Positions 1 to 9,254 of a stretch of 64,000 nt of DNA are shown here, piece after piece. Source of the DNA: Streptomyces sp. NBC_00286 (lineage in GTDB: Bacteria; Actinomycetota; Actinomycetes; Streptomycetales; Streptomycetaceae); contig NZ_CP108054.1 in assembly GCF_036173125.1 (NCBI RefSeq), positions 2,728,001 through 2,792,000 on the forward strand. The letters run 5' to 3'. The first letter of the stretch is position 1. Each line of letters opens with the position of its first letter. Made by a program: the position numbers and the translations under genes. The notes under the pieces are model-generated. The model was not told the origin of the DNA. It was given only the letters and a program-made list of their open reading frames with translations, and did not search any database.

Positions 1-283
1 AGGCCGTGATGTCCCCTTCGGCGTCATCGGTGACGGATGTCTGCCCGAGCCGGATGGTCCCGAGGTATTCCTTCTCGGTGAGCGCGAGATGGCCGAGGAG
101 CTTGGTCGCCTTCTCGACGCCGAGGACGAGTACGCCCGTCGCCATGGGGTCGAGGGTGCCGGCGTGTCCGACTCGGCGGGTCTTCGCGATCCCGCGCATT
201 TTGGCGACCACGTCGTGCGAAGTGAAGCCCGACGGCTTGTCGACGATGACCAGGCCGTCGGGCGTGCGGTTGTTCTGGGTCAT
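1..283 (-). CDS. truB: tRNA pseudouridine(55) synthase TruB, N-terminal part (runs off the window)
   Basis: Makes pseudouridine at position 55 in the T-loop of most tRNAs, in the cytoplasm. Only the first ~94 codons are present. Seen in the sequence: an ATG start at 283-281, then the TruB opening with [18 protein letters not shown] and the catalytic-loop motif [14 protein letters not shown], whose Asp is the family's catalytic residue. The start codon overlaps the stop of rbfA (ATGA), so the two are translationally coupled at the 3' end of the infB operon. The C-terminal half lies left of base 1 and cannot be judged. Confidence 0.95.
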   Translation of the reverse strand, partial: MTQNNRTPDGLVIVDKPSGFTSHDVVAKMRGIAKTRRVGHAGTLDPMATGVLVLGVEKATKLLGHLALTEKEYLGTIRLGQTSVTDDAEGDITA

Positions 284-744
284 GCCGGGGCGTCGCCGTC
301 CGTCTCTGGCGTCTCGTCCTCTTCGTCCGGCTTCTTGTACGGGTCCGCGTCACCCGCGAAGCTGGCGCCGGCCGAGACCTCGCGCACCTTCGCGTCCGAG
401 GCCCGTGCCTTGTCGAGCAGGTCCTCGATGGTCTTGGCGGTGTCCGGCAGGGCGTCCGCCACGAAGCTGAGCGTCGGCGTGAACTTCACGCCCGCCGCAG
501 CCCCGACGGCCGAGCGGAGCACGCCCTTGGCGCTCTCCAGGCCGGCTGCCGCCGCCGCGCGCTCCTCGTCGTCCCCGTACACCGTGTAGAAGACGGTCGC
601 CTCCCGCAGATCCCCGGTGACCCGGGTGTCCGTGATGGTGACGTGGGAACCGAGCCGCGGGTCCTTGATCCCGCGCTGCAGCTTCTGGGCCACCACCTCT
701 CGGATGAGGTCCGCCAGCCTCTTCGCCCGCGCGTTGTCGGCCAC
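280..744 (-). CDS. rbfA: ribosome-binding factor A
   Basis: RbfA binds the free 30S subunit and helps 16S rRNA 5'-end maturation, notably in the cold. 154 residues: a single KH-type domain (about residues 5-110, starting [13 protein letters not shown], with DPRLG and [14 protein letters not shown]), then an acidic tail rich in Asp/Glu/Pro that is usual in actinobacteria. I chose the GTG at 744-742 because AGGGAG lies about 8 nt upstream; the reading frame stays open further upstream to 861 but has no family similarity there. It lies between ylxP (136-nt gap) and truB (4-nt overlap), the classic infB operon order. Confidence 0.95.
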   Translation of the reverse strand: MADNARAKRLADLIREVVAQKLQRGIKDPRLGSHVTITDTRVTGDLREATVFYTVYGDDEERAAAAAGLESAKGVLRSAVGAAAGVKFTPTLSFVADALPDTAKTIEDLLDKARASDAKVREVSAGASFAGDADPYKKPDEEDETPETDGDAPA

Positions 745-813
745 TGGTCCGTCTCCCTCTTTCTTGCCTGTTCCGCGTATCCGCGGGTGCCCGCGTGTGT
801 CCGCGTGCACATT

Positions 814-882
814 CATCGTCGTGCACGGCGTGCACGGTCCATCGTCTTGCACCGCGTGCACTGTCCATCGTCGTGCACGGTC
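814..882. repeat. 26-bp tandem repeat, about 2.6 copies, in the ylxP-rbfA gap
   Basis: Three successive units begin CATCGTCGTGCACGG or CATCGTCTTGCACCG at 814, 840 and 866. Each contains one or two GTGCAC palindromes. The third unit runs into the ylxP stop codon (881-883). Function unknown. It sits inside the operon, so it would be transcribed and could form small GTGCAC hairpins. Confidence 0.7.
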
Positions 883-1174
883 AGTCGTCGTCGCCGTGCA
901 GCCGCCGTCGTACGGACAACAGCTCCACCTCCGGCCGGCCGGCGACCATGCGCTCGCACCGGTCCAGTACGTCGGTCAGATGCGTCGCGTCCCCCGACAC
1001 CACCGCCAGACCGATCTCGGCCCGTCGGTACAGGTCCTGATCGCCTACTTCCGCCGCGCTCACCGCGAACTTGCGCTGCAGCTCCGCCACGATGGGGCGG
1101 ACGACGGAACGCTTCTCCTTCAGCGACCGTACGTCGCCGAGGAGCAGGTCGAAGGACAGAGTCCCCACGTACAT
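881..1174 (-). CDS. ylxP: YlxP-like DUF503 protein
   Basis: Small (97 aa) DUF503 protein, ferredoxin-like fold. Homologues sit between infB and rbfA in many Gram-positive bacteria; a ribosome-assembly role is suspected from context only. The sequence opens MYVGTLSFDLLLGDVRSLKEKR, and the SLKEKR stretch is the family hallmark. The ATG at 1174-1172 is chosen because the frame upstream enters GC-rich repeat DNA with no family similarity. It is about 600 bp downstream of infB, separated by a strong hairpin, so it may have its own promoter. Molecular function is unproven. Confidence 0.88.
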   Translation of the reverse strand: MYVGTLSFDLLLGDVRSLKEKRSVVRPIVAELQRKFAVSAAEVGDQDLYRRAEIGLAVVSGDATHLTDVLDRCERMVAGRPEVELLSVRRRLHGDDD

Positions 1175-1274
1175 GTTGTGTGTCCGGATGTCCCGCCGGT
1201 ACGGGGTAGATGACCCGCCAAGCTCTTGGCAGGGACGTCGAGAACGGTACAACGGGAGGCTGGCGCGGCTCGAG

Positions 1275-1710
1275 GGGGTTTTCGCCCCCGCCGCCCTTAC
1301 CCGTCCCATACCAAGGGGCGCTGCCCCTGGACCCCCCTGGGGCTGCGCCCCCGACCCCCTTCGGGGCGGGCTCCGCCCCGGACCCCGTTTCGGGGGCCAG
1401 CCCCCGAACCCCCGGTCCTCAAACGCCGGACGGGCTGATTTTCGCCGACCGGCGCTGATTTCTGCCGGACGGGCAGATCTTCCGCACCCGAGCTCTGTCA
1501 GCCAAGGCCAGCACCAACCAGCCCGTCTGGGGGCACCTCTGGGGGCACCCCCAGCGGTAGCTGGGGGAGTTTGAGGACGAGGCCGTTCAGGCCGATCGGG
1601 GGTCTGGGGGCGCAGCCCCCAGCGGGGTCCGGGGCAGAGCCCCGGGTGGGATCTGGGGCGCAGCCCCAGGGATGGGACGGGTAAGGGCGGCGGGGGTCGA
1701 AAAACCCCGG
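1275..1710. repeat. GC-rich intergenic repeat block, copy 1, with long inverted arms
   Basis: The 604-bp gap between ylxP and infB has no convincing gene. It is made of G-tract/C-tract palindromes such as GGGGCGCTGCCCC and GGGGCGCAGCCCC. Its ends are inverted copies of each other: TTCGCCCCCGCCGCCCTTAC near 1281 and GTAAGGGCGGCGGGGGTCGA near 1681. The core includes the CCGGACGGGC / GTTTGAGGACGAGGC motif. The same modules recur at 9255-9715. Open frames here are compositional shadows. Confidence 0.75.
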
Positions 1711-1712
1711 TC

Positions 1713-1753
1713 GGCGCCACCCCCGCGGGAAGAATCCCGGCGGGGGTGGCGCC
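1713..1753 (-). terminator. hairpin terminator 3' of infB
   Basis: GGCGCCACCCCCG(C)GGGA and its inverse TCCCGGCGGGGGTGGCGCC form a stem of about 18 bp with a four-base loop and one bulge, 26 bp past the infB stop. Streptomyces terminators often lack a T-run, so stem strength is the main evidence. Confidence 0.7.
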
Positions 1754-1778
1754 AACCCGGTTCAGCGCGCCGCAGGCG

Positions 1779-4700
1779 TCAGCCGCGGGGCTTCTCGCGC
1801 ATCTCGTACGTCGCGATGACGTCGTCGACCTTGATGTCGTTGAAGTTGCCGAGGTTGATACCGCCCTCGAACCCTTCGCGAATCTCGGTGACGTCGTCCT
1901 TGAAGCGACGCAGGCCGGAGATGTTGAGGTTCTCCGCGATGACCTTGCCATCGCGCAGCAACCGCGCCTTGGTGTTGCGCTTGACCTCGCCGGAGCGGAC
2001 CAGCACACCGGCGATGTTGCCCAGCTTGGACGAGCGGAAGACCTCGCGGATCTCCGCCGTGCCGAGCTCGACCTCTTCGTACTCCGGCTTGAGCATGCCC
2101 TTGAGGGCCGCCTCGATCTCCTCGATGGCCTGGTAGATCACCGAGTAGTAGCGGACGTCGACGCCCTCGCGCTCCGCCATCTGCGAGGCACGGCCGGCCG
2201 CGCGGACGTTGAAGCCGATGACGATGGCGTCGGATCCGGTCGCCAGGTCGATGTCCGACTCGGTGACCGCACCCACACCACGGTGCAGGATGCGGATGTC
2301 GACCTCTTCGCCGACGTCGAGCTGGAGCAGCGAGGACTCGAGAGCCTCCACCGAACCGGACGCGTCGCCCTTGATGATGAGGTTGAGTTCCTGCACCAGA
2401 CCGGCCTTGAGGGCCTCGTCCAGGTTCTCCAGGGAGAACCGGACGCCCCGGCGGGCGAAGTTGGCGTTCCGCTCACGAGCGGCACGCTTCTCAGCGATCT
2501 GACGGGCCGTACGGTCCTCGTCGACGACGAGGAAGTTGTCGCCGGCGCCCGGGACGTTGGTGAGACCGAGGACGAGGACCGGGGTCGAGGGACCCGCCTC
2601 TTCCACGTTCTCGCCCTTGTCGTCGAGCATCGCGCGGACACGGCCGTACGCGTCGCCGACCACCATGGTGTCGCCGACCCGCAGGGTGCCTCGCTGGACC
2701 AGGACGGTCGCGACGGCGCCGCGGCCACGGTCCAGGTGGGACTCGATCGCGATGCCCTGCGCGTCCTGCTCCGGGTTGGCCCGCAGGTCGAGCGAGGCGT
2801 CCGCGGTGAGGACCACGGCCTCCAGCAGGCTCTCGATGTTGAGGCCCTGCTTGGCGGAGATGTCGACGAACATCGTGTCGCCGCCGAACTCCTCGGCCAC
2901 CAGACCGAACTCGGTGAGCTGACCGCGCACCTTGGTCGGGTCGGCACCCTCGACGTCGATCTTGTTGACCGCGACCACGATCGGCACACCGGCCGCCTTG
3001 GCGTGGTTCAACGCCTCGATCGTCTGGGGCATCACACCGTCGTTGGCCGCCACCACGAGGATCGCGATGTCGGTCGACTTGGCACCACGGGCACGCATGG
3101 CGGTGAACGCCTCGTGACCCGGGGTGTCGATGAAGGTGATCCTGCGCTCTTCCTCGTTGACCTCGGTGGCGACCTGGTACGCACCGATGTGCTGCGTGAT
3201 ACCGCCGGCCTCGCCCGCGACGACGTTCGTCTTGCGGATGGTGTCAAGGAGGCGGGTCTTACCGTGGTCGACGTGACCCATGACGGTCACGACCGGCGGA
3301 CGCGGCGCGAGGAACTCCTCGCCGCCCTCGTCCTCGCCGAACTCGATGTCGAAGGACTCGAGCAGCTCGCGGTCCTCCTCCTCCGGGCTGACGATCTCGA
3401 CGACGTAGTTCATCTCGCCGGCGAGCAGCTGGAGGGTCTCGTCGGAGACGGACTGCGTGGCAGTGACCATCTCGCCGAGGTTCATCATCACGGCGACGAG
3501 CGACGCCGGATTGGCGTTGATCTTCTCCGCGAAGTCGGTGAGGGACGCACCGCGCGACAGGCGGACGGTCTGTCCGTTGCCGCGAGGCAGCATCACGCCG
3601 CCGACCGACGGGGCCTGCATGGCCTCGTACTCCTGGCGCCTCTGCCGCTTCGACTTGCGGCCACGACGCGCGGGACCGCCGGGACGACCGAAGGCGCCCT
3701 GCGTGCCACCACGGCCACCGGGACCACCCGGACGACCGCCGAAGCCGGGACGGCCACCGCCGCCACCGGGACCACCCGGACGACCGGCGAAACCGCCGCC
3801 ACCGCCACCGGGACCACCGGGACGACCGGCGAAACCGCCACCGCCGCCGCCACCGGGACGACCTGCGAAGCCGCCGCCACCAGGACGACCGCCGCCACCG
3901 CCACCGGGACGACCGCCGCCACCAGGACCGCGGCCACCGGGGCCACCGCCGCCGGGACGCGGGCTACCGGCAGCAGGACGCTGCGGCATCATGCCGGGGT
4001 TCGGACGGTTGCCGCCGGGGCCGCCGCCGGGACGCGGAGCGCCACCGGGACCACCCTGCGGACGAGGCATGCCGCCCGGAGTCGGACGGTTGCCGCCGGG
4101 GCCGCCACCGGGACGCGGAGCGCCACCGGGACCACCCTGCGGACGAGGACCACGGTCCTGGCCCGCACCCTGCGGACGCGGACCCCCACCCGGCGCACCG
4201 GCGCCACCGGGACGCGGGGCACCACCCGGACGGGGCGACTGCGGGCGCGCCATACCGGTGGAGCCACCAGAGGTGAACGGGTTGTTGCCCGGACGCGGGC
4301 CGGCCGGACGACCGCCCGGACGACCGCCCTGGCCGCCGGGACGCGGAGCGCCCTGACGGTCACCGCGGTCGCCACGGCCCTGGCCGCCACCCTGAGCGGG
4401 ACCCGGACGGGCACCCGGCTTCGGGGCACCGGGACGGGCGCCGCCGGGACGCGGACCCGAGGGAGCCGCGGGACCGGAGGATGCCGCGGGACCGGAGGAT
4501 GCCGCGGGACCGGAGGATGCCGCGGGACCGGAGGATGCCGCGGGACCGGAGGATGCCGCGGGAGCCGACGGAGGCGCCGTGAACTCGGGCGCCGCAGGAG
4601 CCGGAGACGCCGGAGCGGGCTTCGGCGCGGGCGGCTTGGGACCCGGAGTCGGACGCGGCCCCGGGGTTACGGGCCCACCGGCCGGAGCCGCAGGCTTCTC

Positions 4701-4979
4701 CGCGGCAGCCGGCTTCGGGGCCGGCGGGCGCGGGGCAGCCGGACGGGCGGCCTGCGCCGGAGAGGGGGAGGCCGGCTTGGCGGGCGCGGCCTTGCGCGGG
4801 GCGGGCTTGCCGCCGCCGTTGCCCTGCTGGAGGGCGTCGGTCAGTTTGCGTACAACGGGCGCCTCGATGGTCGAGGACGCAGAACGGACAAATTCACCGA
4901 GTTCTTGGAGCTTGGCCATGACGACCTTGCTCTCAACCCCGAACTCCTTGGCGAGTTCGTATACCCGGACCTTAGCCAC
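1779..4979 (-). CDS. infB: translation initiation factor IF-2
   Basis: GTPase that brings fMet-tRNA to the 30S subunit and promotes subunit joining. 1066 aa, long for the family because of a ~500-residue low-complexity region. Order: IF2-N module ([18 protein letters not shown], residues 1-52); a Pro/Ala stretch containing five perfect SSGPAA repeats; a Gly/Arg/Pro-rich stretch full of RPGG and FAGRPGG; a second IF2-N module; the GTPase domain from about residue 560 (G1 GHVDHGKT, G3 DTPGH, G4 NKID); then domains II-IV ending EMREKPRG. The ATG at 4979 begins the canonical N-terminus. It lies 147 nt downstream of ylxR and is followed by a strong hairpin. Confidence 0.98.
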   Translation of the reverse strand: MAKVRVYELAKEFGVESKVVMAKLQELGEFVRSASSTIEAPVVRKLTDALQQGNGGGKPAPRKAAPAKPASPSPAQAARPAAPRPPAPKPAAAEKPAAPAGGPVTPGPRPTPGPKPPAPKPAPASPAPAAPEFTAPPSAPAASSGPAASSGPAASSGPAASSGPAASSGPAAPSGPRPGGARPGAPKPGARPGPAQGGGQGRGDRGDRQGAPRPGGQGGRPGGRPAGPRPGNNPFTSGGSTGMARPQSPRPGGAPRPGGAGAPGGGPRPQGAGQDRGPRPQGGPGGAPRPGGGPGGNRPTPGGMPRPQGGPGGAPRPGGGPGGNRPNPGMMPQRPAAGSPRPGGGGPGGRGPGGGGRPGGGGGGRPGGGGFAGRPGGGGGGGFAGRPGGPGGGGGGFAGRPGGPGGGGGRPGFGGRPGGPGGRGGTQGAFGRPGGPARRGRKSKRQRRQEYEAMQAPSVGGVMLPRGNGQTVRLSRGASLTDFAEKINANPASLVAVMMNLGEMVTATQSVSDETLQLLAGEMNYVVEIVSPEEEDRELLESFDIEFGEDEGGEEFLAPRPPVVTVMGHVDHGKTRLLDTIRKTNVVAGEAGGITQHIGAYQVATEVNEEERRITFIDTPGHEAFTAMRARGAKSTDIAILVVAANDGVMPQTIEALNHAKAAGVPIVVAVNKIDVEGADPTKVRGQLTEFGLVAEEFGGDTMFVDISAKQGLNIESLLEAVVLTADASLDLRANPEQDAQGIAIESHLDRGRGAVATVLVQRGTLRVGDTMVVGDAYGRVRAMLDDKGENVEEAGPSTPVLVLGLTNVPGAGDNFLVVDEDRTARQIAEKRAARERNANFARRGVRFSLENLDEALKAGLVQELNLIIKGDASGSVEALESSLLQLDVGEEVDIRILHRGVGAVTESDIDLATGSDAIVIGFNVRAAGRASQMAEREGVDVRYYSVIYQAIEEIEAALKGMLKPEYEEVELGTAEIREVFRSSKLGNIAGVLVRSGEVKRNTKARLLRDGKVIAENLNISGLRRFKDDVTEIREGFEGGINLGNFNDIKVDDVIATYEMREKPRG
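4470..4559. repeat. five perfect 18-bp tandem repeats inside infB
   Basis: The unit GGGACCGGAGGATGCCGC occurs five times without a mismatch. It encodes SSGPAA in the disordered N-terminal region of IF-2. Perfect identity at the DNA level, including third codon positions, points to recent slippage expansion, so copy number is likely to vary between strains. Confidence 0.9.
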
Positions 4980-5126
4980 TTCGCTCCTTTTAGGTCCGGG
5001 TTGCGTCCGGACCGTCGCTACTTCATGGGCGTACTCATCGCGTGCTCATCGAGTGCTCATCGCAATCTCGACCTACTTCCAACTCGCGGGGTACCAGGGC
5101 CGCACGGGGGTTCCGTGCGACACGTC

Positions 5127-5426
5127 TTACGGTGTTGCCTTCTCGGCAACGGTCTTCTCGACAGCTTGGCGCAATGCCTCCGTGTCGAGCGGTCCCTGGG
5201 CACGCAGCGCCCGAGGGAACGCCCGGCGGCGGACCGCCAGGTCGAGACAGACCAGGGCGGGGTGAACGTAGGCACCCCGGCCGGGCAGCGTACCGCGATG
5301 ATCGGGGACGCACTCGCCCTCGATCGCCACGATGCGCAGCAGATCGTCCTTGGCCGCTCGCTCCCGGCACCCCACACACGTGCGCTCAGGGCATGCTCGG
5401 ACTGGCGTCCGGCCAGACACAATCAA
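5127..5426 (-). CDS. ylxR: YlxR family RNA-binding protein (DUF448)
   Basis: Small basic protein encoded between nusA and infB. Family members bind RNA, and a regulatory or nucleoid role has been reported in Bacillus. 99 aa, with the hallmark RTCVGCRERAAK near the N-terminus and GRGAYVHP in the middle. Two starts compete: TTG at 5426 has GGAGG with 6-nt spacing; GTG at 5420 gives the protein VSGRTPVRAC but the same GGAGG is 12 nt away. I use the TTG on spacing, with low certainty. It lies 97 nt downstream of nusA in the same operon. Confidence 0.9.
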   Translation of the reverse strand: MIVSGRTPVRACPERTCVGCRERAAKDDLLRIVAIEGECVPDHRGTLPGRGAYVHPALVCLDLAVRRRAFPRALRAQGPLDTEALRQAVEKTVAEKATP

Positions 5427-5523
5427 AGTCTACCTCCCCGCACCGACCTCACCCCTTTGGGGCAAGAATCGAACGGTTGCCGCGTATCAAACTGTCGTGA
5501 TCTCAGCGATCTGGGGGCGTGAT

Positions 5524-6546
5524 CTATTCCCTGCCCTGGTCCCCGGCCTGCTGACCGGTCTGCTCACCGGTCTGTTCGGTGTCCGGACGGATGTCGATCC
5601 GCCATCCCGTCAGCCGGGCGGCGAGCCGGGCGTTCTGCCCTTCTTTGCCGATGGCCAGGGACAGTTGATAGTCCGGCACCGTCACGCGCGCGGAGCGGGC
5701 CGCCAGGTCCACGACCTCGACTTTGGAGACCCGGGCGGGGGACAGCGCGTTGGCCACCATCTCGGCCGGATCGTCGGACCAGTCGACGATGTCGATCTTC
5801 TCACCGTTGAGTTCGCCCATGACATTGCGCACACGGCCGCCCATGGGCCCGATGCAGGCGCCCTTGGCGTTCAGGCCCGAACGGGTGGAGCGGACGGCGA
5901 TCTTCGTGCGGTGCCCGGCCTCCCGGGCGATGGCGGCGATCTCGACGGACCCGTCGGCGATCTCCGGCACCTCGAGAGCGAAGAGTTTCTTCACCAGATT
6001 GGGATGTGTCCGCGACAGCGTCACGGAGGGCCCACGCACACCCTTCGCCACCCGGACCACGTACGACCTCAGCCGCATACCGTGCTGGTACGTCTCGCCG
6101 GGAACCTGCTCCTGCACGGGCAGGATTGCCTCCAGCTTGCCGATGTCCACGAGTACGTTCTTGGGGTCGCGGCCCTGCTGGACGACGCCGGTGACGATGT
6201 CGCCCTCGCGGCCCGCGTACTCGCCGAGCGTCGCGTCGTCCTCGGCGTCCCGCAGGCGCTGCAGGATGACCTGCTTGGCGGTGGTGGCTGCGATACGGCC
6301 GAAGCCGGTCGGGGTGTCGTCGAACTCGCGGGGCTCCTGGCCCTCTTCGAGGTCCTCGGGGTCCTCCTTCGCCCACACGGTCACATGGCCGCTCTCACGG
6401 TTGAGCTCCACGCGCGCGTGGCGACGGCTTCCCTCGGTGCGGTGATACGCGATGAGGAGGGCCGATTCGATCGCTTCGACCAGCAGGTCGAAGGAGATCT
6501 CCTTCTCCCGTACCAAGCCCCGCAGGGCACTCATGTCGATGTCCAC
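5524..6546 (-). CDS. nusA: transcription termination/antitermination factor NusA
   Basis: Binds RNA polymerase and nascent RNA, controlling pausing, termination and antitermination. 340 aa: N-terminal polymerase-binding domain (residues 1-~110), S1 domain (about 115-185, [11 protein letters not shown]), then KH1 and KH2 ([36 protein letters not shown] with the GxxG loop GKEG). The acidic C-terminal repeats of enterobacterial NusA are absent, as usual in actinobacteria; the tail is a short Gln/Thr/Gly-rich stretch ([12 protein letters not shown]). Starts 2 nt after rimP, so translation is probably coupled. Confidence 0.97.
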   Translation of the reverse strand: MDIDMSALRGLVREKEISFDLLVEAIESALLIAYHRTEGSRRHARVELNRESGHVTVWAKEDPEDLEEGQEPREFDDTPTGFGRIAATTAKQVILQRLRDAEDDATLGEYAGREGDIVTGVVQQGRDPKNVLVDIGKLEAILPVQEQVPGETYQHGMRLRSYVVRVAKGVRGPSVTLSRTHPNLVKKLFALEVPEIADGSVEIAAIAREAGHRTKIAVRSTRSGLNAKGACIGPMGGRVRNVMGELNGEKIDIVDWSDDPAEMVANALSPARVSKVEVVDLAARSARVTVPDYQLSLAIGKEGQNARLAARLTGWRIDIRPDTEQTGEQTGQQAGDQGRE

Positions 6547-6548
6547 GG

Positions 6549-7046
6549 CTACGCCTCCTCTTCCTTCTTGTCCTTACGGCTGAACTCGACCTGGACGCGC
6601 GCCTTGGCGATCTCCTCGAAGGCGAGCCTTCTGGCAGTGGCCTTGCGCCCCTTCACACCGGGCACTTCGAGGTCCACGCCCTCGTCGTCCACCTTCAGGA
6701 TCCGGGCGACCACCTCGCCACCTTCGGTCAGCTGGAACTTCACCAGCCGGCCGGTGGCACGTACGTAGTGACGGTGTTCCCTGAGCTCGCGCTCCGCACC
6801 GGGCGTTCCCACCTCGAGGGTGTACTCGCCCGCGCCCATCGCGTCCGTCTCGTCGAGCTTCGCCGAGAGCACGCGGCTCACATCGGCGATCTGGTCGAGG
6901 TCGGCACCTTCGTCGGAATCGACGACGACGCGCAGCACACGCTTACGCCCGACCGAGTCCACTTCGATCTCCTCGAGATCGAGTCCCTGGGAGCTGACGA
7001 GCGGTTCCAGCAGTCCTCGCAGCCTCTCGCTCTGGGTGGTGCTCAT
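6549..7046 (-). CDS. rimP: ribosome maturation factor RimP
   Basis: Needed for 30S maturation. 165 aa: an N-terminal alpha/beta domain (to about residue 95, with [20 protein letters not shown] and the [16 protein letters not shown] stretch) and a C-terminal SH3-like barrel. The C-terminus is Lys/Glu-rich (RKDKKEEEA). It is the first gene of the rimP-nusA-ylxR-infB operon. The 186 bp upstream, to the divergent lipoprotein gene, should hold the operon promoter. Confidence 0.96.
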   Translation of the reverse strand: MSTTQSERLRGLLEPLVSSQGLDLEEIEVDSVGRKRVLRVVVDSDEGADLDQIADVSRVLSAKLDETDAMGAGEYTLEVGTPGAERELREHRHYVRATGRLVKFQLTEGGEVVARILKVDDEGVDLEVPGVKGRKATARRLAFEEIAKARVQVEFSRKDKKEEEA

Positions 7047-7232
7047 CCGGGTGACTCCTCGGCCGCGTGTGCTGTTGTGGGTAGGTCGCGTGTCAGGTCA
7101 AAGGGTATCGGGTCCAGAAGGGTGTTGCCGTCCACCGGCATCACCGCGGGTTACCTTGATCCGGGCAGCCCAGCCACCCGGAGCTCCGGTCGCCGCCCTT
7201 CCTTTCGTACGAGTCTGCCGAGGACGTCTGCC

Positions 7233-7778
7233 TTGTCGTTCACCCCGCCGTCGCGCTCGCCCTCGGGGCCGCGCCGAAGGAGCCTGCTCGCCTCAGCCGC
7301 CGGTGCGGGCGCCGCGCTGCTCACGGGCTGCTCCACCTCCGAGTCCTCTTCCGAGACCACCGAGGAGGCCGCTTCCGCCGCCGATCGGGCACGCGCGCGT
7401 GCGGCACGCGACAGCGAGGGGCTCGCGGCGCGGTACGAGGCCGTGCTCGCCGCGCATCCGGCGCTGGCGTCGCGGCTGACACCGCTGCGGGCGGAGGTCG
7501 TACGGCATGCGAAGGCGTTCGGGGGCGGGAAACGGGCCTCTGCCACCCCTAGCGCCTCGGCCTCTTCGTCTCCCGCTGCTTCGGCGAGTGCTCCGGCCGC
7601 GAGTGTGCCGGCCCGCGAGGAGGACGCCCTCGCCGAACTCGCCTCGGCCGAGCGGGCATTGGCGGACCGGCGTACGAAGGCGCTGGAGGAGGTGCCGGGA
7701 GAGCTGGCGCGGCTGCTGGCCTCGGTGGCGGCGGCCGGTGCGGTGCACGTGTACTTGTTGACGGAGGGCGGGAAATGA
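7233..7778 (+). CDS. putative lipoprotein, partner of a ferritin-like protein
   Basis: Predicted exported lipoprotein of 181 aa, function unknown. A TTG start at 7233 is supported by GAGGA 8 nt upstream. The N-terminus is a Tat-like lipoprotein signal: GPRRRSLL, a hydrophobic Ala/Gly run, then lipobox LTGC (about residues 27-30). The mature part is Ala/Ser/Glu/Arg-rich and helical, with a Ser/Ala/Pro linker in the middle (SATPSASASSSPAASAS) and no recognisable catalytic motif. It overlaps the following DUF4439 gene by 4 nt (ATGA), so the two are co-translated and probably work together at the membrane. Confidence 0.75.
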   Translation: MSFTPPSRSPSGPRRRSLLASAAGAGAALLTGCSTSESSSETTEEAASAADRARARAARDSEGLAARYEAVLAAHPALASRLTPLRAEVVRHAKAFGGGKRASATPSASASSSPAASASAPAASVPAREEDALAELASAERALADRRTKALEEVPGELARLLASVAAAGAVHVYLLTEGGK

Positions 7779-8260
7779 GCGGGGCCCAGAATTCCGGGGA
7801 TGCGGAGGCTTCGGCCGAGCTGAAGGCTGTGCAGGCCGCGCTGCGCGCCGAGCATGCGGCGGTGTACGGGTACGGGGTCGTGGGCGGGAAGGTCGGCGAG
7901 GAGCGGCGGGCCGAGGCTCAAGCGGCGTACGACGCGCATCGGGCCCGGCGTGACGCGCTCGCGCGGGCCGTGCGGGACCTGGACGGGAAGCCCGAACCGG
8001 CGGCGGCCGCCTACGCACTGCCGTTCCCGGTGACCGACTCGGATGCGGCCGTGCGGCTGGCCGTCGAGTTGGAGGAGCGGGTGGCCGGGGTGTACTCGGA
8101 TGTCGTACGGGCCTCCGGGGGTGAGCGGCGGCGTGATGCCGCCGAGGCCTTGCGGGAGGCTGCGGTGCGGGCGGCGCGATGGCGTGGCGGGAGCGTAGCC
8201 TTCCCTGGTCTCGCCGAGCGGGCCGCCCAGGCCGGGCCACCGTCGACACCCCGCACGTAA
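7775..8260 (+). CDS. DUF4439 ferritin-like domain protein
   Basis: 161 aa, all-helical, matching the DUF4439 ferritin-like domain by its pattern (ELKAVQAALRAEHAAVYGYGVVGG, then ARRDALARAV and a long Glu/Arg-rich helix). The acidic AEHAAVYGYG segment is the recognisable family core; I cannot confirm a full metal-binding set. No signal peptide. Its ATG overlaps the stop of the lipoprotein gene. Function unknown; ferritin-like folds often bind iron or act as oxidoreductases, but that is inference from fold only. Confidence 0.8.
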   Translation: MSGAQNSGDAEASAELKAVQAALRAEHAAVYGYGVVGGKVGEERRAEAQAAYDAHRARRDALARAVRDLDGKPEPAAAAYALPFPVTDSDAAVRLAVELEERVAGVYSDVVRASGGERRRDAAEALREAAVRAARWRGGSVAFPGLAERAAQAGPPSTPRT

Positions 8261-8314
8261 CGCATCTCGGAGCACGGCGAGCGCGTCGAGCACATCGGAA
8301 GGGAACACTCGCGT

Positions 8315-9238
8315 ATGGCTTTCGAACCGCCGCAGCGGCTCGTCCGGGCGCTCGGCGAGACGGCGCCGGCCGGTGACGACTGGCTGGAGAAGCTGCCCGA
8401 GACGGCTCAACAGGCTGTCGCGGTACGCGAGTTGACCGTGGAGCGGGTGCAGGTGCCCGGCGGGCGCAGCAGTCTTGTGGTGCTGGTGCGGCTGCCCGAC
8501 GGGACCCCCGCGGTCCTCAAGCTCGCGCCGCCGCGGGCGCGTCCGGAGAGTGAGCGGGCCGCGCTGGCGCACTGGGATGGACGGGGGGCGGTACGGCTCC
8601 TTGAGGCGCCGCCCGGTTCCCCGCGTCCCTCCAGTGCCTCCGGGGCCGGGGGTGTGCTGCTGCTGGAGCGGTTGCATCCCGATGTGTCCGTGCGGTCATT
8701 GCCCGAGGCGAAGTCGATGCTGGAGGCGGCCGGGACCTTGCGGCGGCTGTGGGTCGAGCCGCCTGCCGGGCACGCCTTCGAGACCGTGGCCGAGCGGACG
8801 GGGCGGCAGGCCGAGGCGATGCGGGCGTCTGCCGATGCGGAGGCACTGCCGCTGGTGGACGCGGCGCTCGCGGTGCGCGAGCAGTTGCTCGCGGCTCCGC
8901 CGGAGCAGCGTCTGCTGCACGGCACCTTCCGCCAGAGCAAGGTGCTCGCCGGTGAACGCAGTCCCTGGCTGGCCGTGGGGCCCGATCCCGTCGTCGGCGA
9001 GTGCGCCTTCGACCTGGCCCGCCTGGTCCGCGATCGCGTCGAGGACTTGATCGCCTCACCGTCCGGCCCCGCGACGACCCGTCGCCGGGTCAAGCGCCTC
9101 GCGGAGTCGCTGGACGTGGACCAGGAACGCTTGCGGGGGTGGACGCTGTTCCGGGCGGTCGAGTCGGGGGTGCGGGCTCGGCGGGTGGGGCGGGGGCAGG
9201 ATGCGGAGCTGTTGCTGGAGTTCGCGGGGTGGTTGTAG
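8315..9238 (+). CDS. aminoglycoside phosphotransferase (APH(6)-like) family protein with degenerate active site
   Basis: 307 aa with the APH(6)/streptomycin 6-kinase layout. An ATP-lobe Lys lies in AVLKLAPP (about residue 69), then LLLERL, and the catalytic-loop region is LLHGTFRQSKVL (about 201-211). In active APH enzymes this loop reads HGDxHxxN: the Asp is the catalytic base and the Asn binds Mg. Here Asp is Thr, the second His is Gln and Asn is Lys. The downstream VGPDPVVGE still resembles the family's DPxxG Mg site. This looks like a pseudokinase or a repurposed binding protein rather than a resistance enzyme. It sits 54 nt after the DUF4439 gene on the same strand. Confidence 0.8.
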   Translation: MAFEPPQRLVRALGETAPAGDDWLEKLPETAQQAVAVRELTVERVQVPGGRSSLVVLVRLPDGTPAVLKLAPPRARPESERAALAHWDGRGAVRLLEAPPGSPRPSSASGAGGVLLLERLHPDVSVRSLPEAKSMLEAAGTLRRLWVEPPAGHAFETVAERTGRQAEAMRASADAEALPLVDAALAVREQLLAAPPEQRLLHGTFRQSKVLAGERSPWLAVGPDPVVGECAFDLARLVRDRVEDLIASPSGPATTRRRVKRLAESLDVDQERLRGWTLFRAVESGVRARRVGRGQDAELLLEFAGWL

Positions 9239-9254
9239 GGGGGTGGGTGGCCGT

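Noticed and set aside
3700..4250. CRISPR-like short repeats
   Set aside because: They are coding [11 protein letters not shown] repeats in infB without unique spacers; no cas genes.
1746..5522. 1258-codon open frame on the plus strand
   Set aside because: Exact antisense of infB; its Thr/Ala/Arg composition is the shadow of the Gly/Pro-rich repeats, with no family similarity.
8315..9238. Aminoglycoside-resistance kinase
   Set aside because: Catalytic Asp, His and Asn are substituted, so a resistance function is not supported.
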